Positions 21,796 through 27,547 of a stretch of 27,547 nt of DNA are shown piece by piece. The DNA lies in contig DGFE01000201.1 in assembly GCA_002391525.1 (NCBI GenBank), forward strand, positions 5,095 through 32,641, given 5' to 3'. Positions within the stretch are counted from its first letter, which is position 1; each line of letters starts with the position of its first letter. Under the pieces are notes generated by a model. That model was given only the letters and a program-made list of their open reading frames with translations, was not told the origin of the DNA and did no database searches. The position numbers and the translations under genes are program-made. This stretch comes from Competibacteraceae bacterium UBA3908. Lineage in GTDB: Bacteria; Pseudomonadota; Gammaproteobacteria; Competibacterales; Competibacteraceae.

Positions 21796-24700
21796 ATGTT
21801 CTCATCCGCTTCCTTCCACGGTCACCCATGCCGGTGGCTGCTCCTGCTGGTTTTGCTGGCGTGCGCGCTCAGGCCGGGCGCGGCGCCGGCGCAAGACGCC
21901 TTGAATCTGCCCGCGTTCCCCGCCGATCCGTTGAAGGCGGCGGAGCGCCAGCAGGTCATGCGCCAGACCCTCGCCGAGCACCAGGCCGCCATCGAGCAAC
22001 TGCGCCAGGAAATCGCCACCCTCAACGCCGAGCAGCCCGGCAGATTGCAGAACCTGCAAGGCGATGCCGTCACTCCGGCCATGGTGGAACAAGCCCGCCT
22101 CGACACCGAGGCCATCCGGCTCAAACAGGAAGACCTGCAAACCAACATCGCCAGCGCCAAACGCCAGATCGGGTTGCTCGAGCAGGCCATCCTGGCGTTG
22201 GAGGCGCAGGAACAACTGCTGAAAAACCCTGCCAAGGACAGCGCCGAACCCAGTAACCGCCTGGAACAGCTCGCCCGGATCGGCGAAGCGCTGGAACAGC
22301 GTCGCGTCGATCTCGATCTCGAACAGGCCAATTTGAAGAACCTCGAAGAGTGGCTGGCGCTGACCGGACAACGCCAGGCTCTGGCCACGCAGTGGCGTGC
22401 CCGTCTGGAGGAACTGTATCTGCGACAGCAGGCGCAAGGGCGCCAGGAGGCCCAGCAGGATCGCGCCGCCCGCCTGGAGCGGGAGCAGCAGGCGCAACTG
22501 AACCAGGCCGGAGAACTGCGCGCCCGTCTGCAACAGCAAGGTGAAAAACTGTCCACCGCGCAGCGCGCGCTGCTGGAATCCGAAATCCAGGCCGCCGAGG
22601 AGCGGGCCAAGCTGCTGCGCTGGGACATCCGGCTGGCCGCCATCGACGACGAACTGGCCAACTGGGAAGGACTGGCGGATTCCAGGGATGCCGATTCCCG
22701 CCGCATTCAGGAAGGGCTGCGCCAGCTGCTCGCGCTGCGCGGCGAACTGCGCGAAACCGGCGATTTGCTCGAGCGGCGCCTCGAACTGCTGGGTCAGCAA
22801 CGGTCATTGACCGTCGATCAGGAGCCGGGCGCCGCGAGCGATATCCGGTTGCGCGAACAGAGAAATCAGGTACTCGCGGAACTGGAGCAGACGTTGCGCC
22901 AGCGCCAGGATACGCTACGGGAACAACGCGACCGGCTGGAGCGCGTGCGGGAACGCCTCGAATTGGCTTACGAGCAGCGTGCCCGCCAAAATTTACTGGC
23001 GCGCGAGCCGTTTATCCGGTTGGCCACCGAGCAATGGCCGGTCCTCCTGGAGGAATTGGGCAAGACCCCCCGCATTCTGGCGCACCAGCTCTGGCTGAGC
23101 GTCGAATCGGCGCTCGAGGCCGCGACGCAGGCCGACGGCGGGCAGTGGGGCGCGCTGGCGGGCCTGACTCTGGTACTCGCCGTCCTGGCGGCGTTGAGCC
23201 GGCGCCGTCTCGCGCGGATTTCGAAAGCGCTGGCGGCCAGTCAGGACGACAGCTTCGCCGGCAAGTTCGCGCTGACCCTGGCGCGCCTGCTGCGCAAGAA
23301 TCTGTGGGGCATCGCCCTGGCCGGCGCGCTGGCGTTGGCGCTGTGGCTGCTGCGGGTGCCGGAGCCGGGACTGACCATTCTGTTGACGTTGGTGCTGCTC
23401 TGGGTCGGCATCAAGACGCCGCTCAACCTGGCCTGGCTGCTGCTGGCCGCGCCCGACCTGCCCGCCGCGCAGCGCAACCCCCGTCTTTACGCGACCGTTT
23501 TCTGGATCCTGCTGAGCGGCGGCGCGCTCGGCGCGCTGGTCATCCTGGCGCATCTCAGCGAGCTGCCGCGCCCGGCGACCTGGCTGCTCGACCAACTGCT
23601 GATGCTGTACTGGCTGGTGGTCTGCTATCCCGTGCTGCGGTTGCGGCGGCTGTTGCTGGAGGCGCTGGCGGAACGCTACGCTGGCCGGCCCTGGCTCGGC
23701 GCCATGCGCCTGCTCACCCTGTTGCTGCCGTTGGCGCTGGCGGGCGCGGCCCTGCTGAGTCTGGCGGGCTATCTCAATCTGGCCTGGCTGGTGGTCCGGC
23801 GCTTGCTGATTCTGGCCGGCGTGCTGTTGATCTGGCTGCTGCTTCGCGGCCTGATCGACGATCTGATCGTGTTCCTGAAAAACCAGGCCATCGCCCACAG
23901 CAGCTACGGGCTGCTCTGGACCCAGGAAATCCTGGCGCCGCTGAACCGTACCTTGCAGGGTCTGCTGCTGTTGGCCGGCGGCGTCGTGCTGCTCGAAATC
24001 TATAGCGAACAGGGCATTCTGTTCACGTTCTGGAGTTCGATTGCCTGGAGGCCGGTGCTGATGGCCGTGGTGCTGGCGTTGCTGAGCTACGAAGGATCGT
24101 TGATCCTGGCGGGGTATCTGGTCGAGCAAACCCAGAGCGCCTTCGGCGGCGCGCTGATCCGCCATTTGCGGCAGCCGGTCGGTTTGCTGGTTCCCGTGAT
24201 CGCCGCCCAGTTGTTGCTGCCGGGCCTGGAATTGCCCCAGGCGTGGGCCGACCGTTTCCACCACGGCCTGGTGCTGGTCAATATCGCCGCCATCGGCTGG
24301 TTGCTGGTGCGCCTGACCTCGGTGGCCGAGGACATGATGCATCAGCACTATCTGGTCGACTTCAAGGACAGTCTGGGCGCGCGGCGAATCCGGACCCAGT
24401 TCCAGATGCTGCGGCGGATCGTGGTGATCACGGTGCAGGTGCTGGCGCTGTCGGTGATGATGATGACGTTTCCCAAAATCCGCGAACTGGGCACCGGCCT
24501 GCTGGCCTCGGCGGGCGTCGCCGGTCTGGTGATCGGCGTGGCGGCGCGGCCGTTCCTGGAGAATCTGATCGCCGGCGTGCAGATCGGCCTCACGCAGCCG
24601 ATCCGCATCGACGATGTGGTGATCGTGGAAGGCGAGTGGGGGCGAATCGCCGAGATCAACGCCACCCACGTCGTGGTGCGCATCTGGGACGACCGCCGGC

Positions 24701-25137
24701 TGATCGTGCCGCTCAACTATTTCAACACCAAGCCGTTCCAGAACTGGACCTGGGCCGGTTCCGAGTTGCTGGGCACCGCGTTTTTCTACGTCGACTACAC
24801 CTTTCCGGTCGAGGTCGGTCGGGCGGAGTTGAAGCGCATTCTCGACGAATCGGGGCTGTGGGATGGCCGCGCCTGGGCCTTGCAGGTGTCCAACACCACG
24901 GATCGCACCGTCGAACTGCGCGCGCTGATGAGCGCGCCGGACGCTCCGACCGCCTGGGATTTGCGCTGTCTGGTGCGGGAACGCTTCGTCGCCTTCCTGC
25001 AGGAACGGTATCCGCACTGCCTGCCGCGCACCCGGGTTGCCGAATCGCGGGAGAGCGGCCTGGGAGAACCGCCGGTCGAGCCGCCGACGCCGACCGGGGA
25101 CGGATTGGCGCGTTCGGTTGCCGGCGGCAACGCTTGA
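21796..25137 (+). CDS. Large mechanosensitive channel (MscS family, MscK/KefA-like)
   Basis: 1113 residues from ATG 21796, chosen because it has AGAGGA upstream and opens a signal peptide (WLLLLVLLACALRPGAAPAQ). A TTG at 21742 would add 18 polar residues. Order: signal peptide, a long periplasmic coiled coil rich in Gln/Leu/Arg (about 40-400), about eleven membrane segments starting near residue 450, and the MscS core near the C-terminus (about 870-1060). The core contains the pore helix region LLASAGVAGLVIGVAARPFL followed by ENLIAGVQIGLTQPIRI, then the beta domain with VIVEGEWGRIAEI and IVPLNYFNTKPFQNWT. It should open under membrane tension to release solutes during hypo-osmotic shock. The C-terminal tail is Pro/Glu-rich. 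It follows the 146-residue gene with about 50 bp of leader. Confidence 0.93.
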   Translation: MFSSASFHGHPCRWLLLLVLLACALRPGAAPAQDALNLPAFPADPLKAAERQQVMRQTLAEHQAAIEQLRQEIATLNAEQPGRLQNLQGDAVTPAMVEQARLDTEAIRLKQEDLQTNIASAKRQIGLLEQAILALEAQEQLLKNPAKDSAEPSNRLEQLARIGEALEQRRVDLDLEQANLKNLEEWLALTGQRQALATQWRARLEELYLRQQAQGRQEAQQDRAARLEREQQAQLNQAGELRARLQQQGEKLSTAQRALLESEIQAAEERAKLLRWDIRLAAIDDELANWEGLADSRDADSRRIQEGLRQLLALRGELRETGDLLERRLELLGQQRSLTVDQEPGAASDIRLREQRNQVLAELEQTLRQRQDTLREQRDRLERVRERLELAYEQRARQNLLAREPFIRLATEQWPVLLEELGKTPRILAHQLWLSVESALEAATQADGGQWGALAGLTLVLAVLAALSRRRLARISKALAASQDDSFAGKFALTLARLLRKNLWGIALAGALALALWLLRVPEPGLTILLTLVLLWVGIKTPLNLAWLLLAAPDLPAAQRNPRLYATVFWILLSGGALGALVILAHLSELPRPATWLLDQLLMLYWLVVCYPVLRLRRLLLEALAERYAGRPWLGAMRLLTLLLPLALAGAALLSLAGYLNLAWLVVRRLLILAGVLLIWLLLRGLIDDLIVFLKNQAIAHSSYGLLWTQEILAPLNRTLQGLLLLAGGVVLLEIYSEQGILFTFWSSIAWRPVLMAVVLALLSYEGSLILAGYLVEQTQSAFGGALIRHLRQPVGLLVPVIAAQLLLPGLELPQAWADRFHHGLVLVNIAAIGWLLVRLTSVAEDMMHQHYLVDFKDSLGARRIRTQFQMLRRIVVITVQVLALSVMMMTFPKIRELGTGLLASAGVAGLVIGVAARPFLENLIAGVQIGLTQPIRIDDVVIVEGEWGRIAEINATHVVVRIWDDRRLIVPLNYFNTKPFQNWTWAGSELLGTAFFYVDYTFPVEVGRAELKRILDESGLWDGRAWALQVSNTTDRTVELRALMSAPDAPTAWDLRCLVRERFVAFLQERYPHCLPRTRVAESRESGLGEPPVEPPTPTGDGLARSVAGGNA

Positions 25138-25142
25138 GCTTC

Positions 25143-25177
25143 CATCCCCCCTGGTCAGCCCGGCGCGGCGGGGGATG
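25143..25177. terminator. Terminator-like hairpin between convergent genes
   Basis: CATCCCCC (25143-25150) pairs with GGGGGATG (25170-25177) around a 19-base GC-rich loop. It lies just after the channel gene stop and just before the stop of the convergent thioredoxin-like gene. No T-tract, so the terminator role is likely but not certain. Confidence 0.45.
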
Positions 25178-25182
25178 CCCGT

Positions 25183-25422
25183 TTACCGCAAGGCCTCGAT
25201 GCCGGCCCCGAAATTGATGTGGAACGGGATGTTGTCCAGAATGAGAGCGGGAACCGATTTGACCCCTTTGGCTTCGGCTTCCGCGACCCGTCCCCGGTCT
25301 TGCCCCAGATGGACGATCTCCAGATCGAACCTTGCCGGATCGAGCGCCCGGGCGACTTTCTGTTCGGCTTCCACGCAGACCGGGCAGCCGGCGTGATAAA
25401 AGATAGCTTTGCTCTTGTTCAT
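25183..25422 (-). CDS. Small thioredoxin/glutaredoxin-fold protein (CPVC)
   Basis: 79 residues. The redox motif CPVC (13-16) follows a beta strand (KAIFYHAG), and SVPAL (57-61) supplies the cis-Pro (Pro58) of the thioredoxin fold. The protein is shorter than thioredoxin, nearer to glutaredoxin or NrdH size. No signal peptide, so cytoplasmic. A GAGGAG ribosome site lies about eight bases upstream. It is divergent from the HxlR regulator gene across 167 bp holding a candidate operator, so it is probably a target of that regulator. Substrate unknown; thiol-disulfide exchange, perhaps of sulfur carriers, is likely given the rhodanese nearby. Confidence 0.85.
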   Translation of the reverse strand: MNKSKAIFYHAGCPVCVEAEQKVARALDPARFDLEIVHLGQDRGRVAEAEAKGVKSVPALILDNIPFHINFGAGIEALR

Positions 25423-25547
25423 CGCGGTTGCTCCTCGCTAGAGTTGGATTCGACCGAACGCGCAGGCGCGCTTCGGCCAGGGTGACCGCCGCTTCCGGCA
25501 GGCTCACCATGCAACCAGCGGGACGATTTGGCCAGCGGGCACTTTTC

Positions 25548-25562
25548 GGTAACCCGGATACC
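25548..25562. promoter_or_regulatory. Candidate HxlR-family operator
   Basis: Inverted repeat GGTA-N7-TACC, with partial symmetry in the spacer, 27 bp before the HxlR-type gene and within the divergent region shared with the thioredoxin-like gene. The 4-7-4 spacing matches the TACT-N7-AGTA box known for the family member YodB. Autoregulation is therefore plausible. Confidence 0.4.
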
Positions 25563-25589
25563 TTTTGGTGAAAATTGGCGATTTGGCGC

Positions 25590-25967
25590 ATGAAAAAAAT
25601 TTCACCGCGACCTCCCACGACGTTCGCGAAACTGGAAGATGTCATCGGCTGCAAATGGTCGGTGTCGGTGCTGCACGCGATTGGCGAAGGCGTCAATCGG
25701 CCCGGCGCACTCGAACGGCGAATCCCCGGCATCTCGACCAAGGTGCTTTCGGAGCGGCTGCGGAAATTGACCGGCTACGGTCTGTTGAAGAAGACGGCAT
25801 TCCCGGAACTGCCGCCGCGCACCGAGTATTCGCTGACGGACGCGGGCCGCCGGCTGATCGAGATCATCGAACAGATTCAGCAGCTCGATGTTCAAATCAA
25901 GGCCGCGCCGGACTTGCCGGTTCGGCGCCTGGACGAGATGGATTCAACTTCGGAGAGGCAGGCATGA
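25590..25967 (+). CDS. HxlR-family winged-helix transcriptional regulator
   Basis: 125 residues from ATG 25590. HxlR/DUF24 signatures: DVIGCKWSVSVLHAIGEG (17-34), then RIPGISTKVLSERLRKL (recognition helix region) and the wing PPRTEYSLTDAGRRLIEII. These proteins act as dimeric repressors or activators, often responding to thiol-reactive compounds through a cysteine. Here the only cysteine is Cys21 in GCKW, a position usually Gly or Asp, so it could be the sensing residue. The stop overlaps the start of the rhodanese gene (ATGA), a strong sign of coupled translation. It is divergent from the thioredoxin-like gene and has a candidate operator upstream. The likely regulon is this locus. Confidence 0.9.
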   Translation: MKKISPRPPTTFAKLEDVIGCKWSVSVLHAIGEGVNRPGALERRIPGISTKVLSERLRKLTGYGLLKKTAFPELPPRTEYSLTDAGRRLIEIIEQIQQLDVQIKAAPDLPVRRLDEMDSTSERQA

Positions 25968-26311
25968 TGATCAAACAGGCGGGATTTCTCGCGGCGCTGC
26001 TGCTGGCCGCGCCGGCGCTGGCCCATCACGGCGGACCGCCCGGCCCCGGGGAACCGCTGGTGATCGACGTGCGGACCGCGGACGAATATCGGCAGGCGCA
26101 TGTCCGAAAGTCGGTCAACATTCCCTACGACGAGATCGCCGCCCGCATCGCTGCCGTCGCGCCGGATCGCGACGCCCGGATCGTGCTCTATTGCCGCAGT
26201 GGCCGCCGCTCCGGCATCGCCGAACAAGCTTTGCGCCAACTGGGCTATACCCGGCTCGAAAATCGGGGTGGTCTGGGCGACATGCGGCGCGATGGCTATC
26301 GAACCGATTGA
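25964..26311 (+). CDS. Secreted rhodanese-like sulfurtransferase
   Basis: 115 residues. Signal peptide about 1-20 (KQAGFLAALLLAAPALA), so periplasmic. Single rhodanese domain: PLVIDVRTADEYRQAHV (31-47), NIPYDEI (52-58), and the active-site loop VLYCRSGRRSG with Cys77 as the sulfur-accepting residue. It ends with the family's GGLGDM. Rhodaneses move sulfane sulfur between donors and thiol acceptors. It is translationally coupled to the HxlR regulator (4-bp overlap), and the divergent thioredoxin-like protein suggests a thiol/sulfur stress function. An alternative start at 25967 removes one Met only. Confidence 0.9.
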   Translation: MMIKQAGFLAALLLAAPALAHHGGPPGPGEPLVIDVRTADEYRQAHVRKSVNIPYDEIAARIAAVAPDRDARIVLYCRSGRRSGIAEQALRQLGYTRLENRGGLGDMRRDGYRTD

Positions 26312-26624
26312 ATTGCGCTGCACGTGGCGGGTCGAGACCCCCATCCGCAGGCACTACACGGTTTCGTGACCGGCCCTGTCGCGCCGGCAGCGCCTGGTAG
26401 CGCGGCAGGGCGCTCAGCGCGTGCTGCACGTAACCGATGCGCACCGCGTCGTCCCCGGCGCGCGCCGCCCGGTTCGCCAGGAGCGGTCGTAAACCGCCGC
26501 GAGCGCGAACAGCAGCCACCCCCATGTCGATCAGTGGTGGAATAAAACCCTCCGTCGCTCGTTATTCGACCAAGGCTGATGTAACGGATTGAACCAAATC
26601 CACACGAGCGCGAGGATCACCCGA
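26312..26624. other. Gap with possible degraded minus-strand gene fragment
   Basis: 313 bp without a convincing gene. On the minus strand, 26390-26525 reads like protein split over two frames: a membrane-like GWLLFALAAVYDRSW in one frame and AARAGDDAVRIGYVQHALS in the next, consistent with a frameshifted remnant. No start, stop and ribosome-site combination rescues it. The end of the gap holds the GAGGA ribosome site of the following permease gene. Confidence 0.25.
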
Positions 26625-27547
26625 ATGTCCACCATGAATGTTTCCACCTCCTGCCCGCCGCACGTCGAAATCACCAACGCCCGGCGGTCGTTGCAATCCC
26701 ACGGACGCTGGCTGTCGGGTCTGCTGGCGACGGCGGCCTTCGCGGCCGGTGTCTGGTACGGTATTCCGCAACTGGATGCCCCGGCGCGCGGGGCCCTGAT
26801 CGTTTTCGGCGTCACGGTCGGCGCCTGGGTGCTGAGCCGCGTCGAGGAGACCCTGATCGCCCTGGCCGCGCTACTGGCCCTGGCTCTGAGCGGCGTGATC
26901 CAGCCGGCGGCGATGTTCGATGCCCTAGGGCACGGCATGATCGGTCTGCTGCTGGCCTCGTTCATCGTCGCCGCCGCCGCCAACGCCGCCGGTCTAAGCC
27001 AGTGGCTGGTGACGGCGGTCGCGCAACGCGCCCGGTCGGTCGAGCAACTCTGTTATTGGTTGACCGCCGCCAATCTGATCACGGCGTTGTTCATTCCGGC
27101 CACCTCGGCGCGGGCCGCGCTGATGGCTCCGGTGTTTCTGGCCCTGAACCAGCGGCTGAACCAGCCGCGCGTGGGTAAGGTCCTGGCCCTGGTGTTTCCC
27201 ACCGCGATCCTGCTGTCCGCCGCCGCCTCGCTGACCGGCGCCGGGGCGCACCTGCTGACCGCCGATCTGGTCGCGCAACTGGGCGGCGAACGGCTGGATT
27301 TCCTGCGCTGGCTGGTGCTGGGCCTGCCCTTCGCGCTGGTGAGCAGCTTCGGCTCGACCTGGGTGATTCTGCGCCTGTTCCTGACCGGACCGGAACGGCG
27401 GCAAGCCCTGGTGCTGGAACCGGACTGGGGGGACGGCAGCGAAGCCATCTCCAGCGCGCCGAAGGGGAGCCGATACTACGTCCTTGGCGTGATTATGGCC
27501 ATGCTCGGGCTGTGGGCGACCTCCGGCCTGCACGGTCTGGACAACAC
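26625..27547 (+). CDS. SLC13/ArsB-type permease, 3' end outside window
   Basis: ATG 26625 with GAGGA upstream; the frame is open to the window end (307 codons, C-terminus missing). A short basic/polar head (1-28) is followed by at least six hydrophobic segments: LSGLLATAAFAAGVWYG, GALIVFGVTVGAWVLS, LIALAALLALALSGVI, MIGLLLASFIVAAAANAAG, and later LVFPTAILLSAAASLTGAGA and VLGVIMAMLGLWATSG. The pattern of paired hairpins with FIPATSARAALMAP resembles ion-transporter-superfamily (SLC13/CitM) permeases for sulfate or organic anions. It follows the rhodanese gene at 313 bp on the same strand, so sulfate or another sulfur oxyanion is a reasonable but unproven substrate. Confidence 0.8.
   Translation, partial: MSTMNVSTSCPPHVEITNARRSLQSHGRWLSGLLATAAFAAGVWYGIPQLDAPARGALIVFGVTVGAWVLSRVEETLIALAALLALALSGVIQPAAMFDALGHGMIGLLLASFIVAAAANAAGLSQWLVTAVAQRARSVEQLCYWLTAANLITALFIPATSARAALMAPVFLALNQRLNQPRVGKVLALVFPTAILLSAAASLTGAGAHLLTADLVAQLGGERLDFLRWLVLGLPFALVSSFGSTWVILRLFLTGPERRQALVLEPDWGDGSEAISSAPKGSRYYVLGVIMAMLGLWATSGLHGLDN

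Noticed and set aside
22993..25017. Open frame of 674 codons on the minus strand
   Set aside because: Antisense to the membrane part of the mechanosensitive channel; Gln/His/Arg-rich shadow.
25423..25510. Minus-strand peptide MVSLPEAAVTLAEARLRVR upstream of the thioredoxin-like gene
   Set aside because: It runs into the thioredoxin-like gene out of frame, has no ribosome site, and that gene has its own strong GAGGAG site and ATG.

Overview
The window is GC-rich, densely coded, and has no tRNA, rRNA, CRISPR array, integrase or transposase that I can see. A type II (GltA-type) citrate synthase, a tripartite RND efflux set with an outer-membrane factor, several lipoproteins, periplasmic proteins and a large MscK-like channel point to a Gram-negative bacterium, most likely a gammaproteobacterium. 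A Competibacter- or Chromatiales-like organism would fit, but that is inference from gene style; no marker gene here settles it.

Layout. (1) 1-4637, minus strand: a class V aminotransferase, a possible 44-residue lipoprotein, an XpaC-like membrane protein, a TelA-family protein and an SPFH-domain protein cut by the window edge. The last four look like a cell-envelope/toxic-anion stress operon. (2) 4743-7222, minus: citrate synthase with a candidate promoter of its own, a DedA membrane protein and an 83-residue orphan. (3) 7396-10873, plus: an exported protein, a membrane sensor with a c-type haem motif and a HAMP domain but no output domain, a soluble Ser/Thr kinase with a duplicated C-terminal module, and a DUF1269 glycine-zipper membrane protein. 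This reads as a split signalling system. (4) 10954-16777, minus: adaptor, RND pump and outer-membrane factor in one operon, with a palindromic repeat sitting in frame inside the signal peptide of the outer-membrane factor. A bidirectional terminator separates it from region 3.

(5) 17019-18912, plus: a DUF3313 lipoprotein, a secreted SnoaL-like protein and, 13 bp later, a 134-residue protein with a Tat-like leader and eight Trp units in a Gly-rich tail, seven of them Trp-x-Asn-Arg. This is the best candidate for an undescribed system: it resembles precursors of cyclophane-forming radical-SAM peptides (GrrA/triceptide type), although no maturase lies in the window. (6) 18913-21021: a remnant resembling the C-terminus of an AI-2E-type permease, then an SLC13-type permease with RCK_C-like domains on minus. 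(7) 21305-25137, plus: an unknown 146-residue protein followed by a giant MscS/MscK-type channel. (8) 25183-27547: a small CPVC thioredoxin-like protein divergent from an HxlR-type regulator, a secreted rhodanese and a second SLC13-like permease cut by the window end. This looks like a small thiol/sulfur-responsive locus with a candidate HxlR operator.

Many long open frames antisense to these genes (one exceeds 1,450 codons) are by-products of the high GC content and are not annotated.
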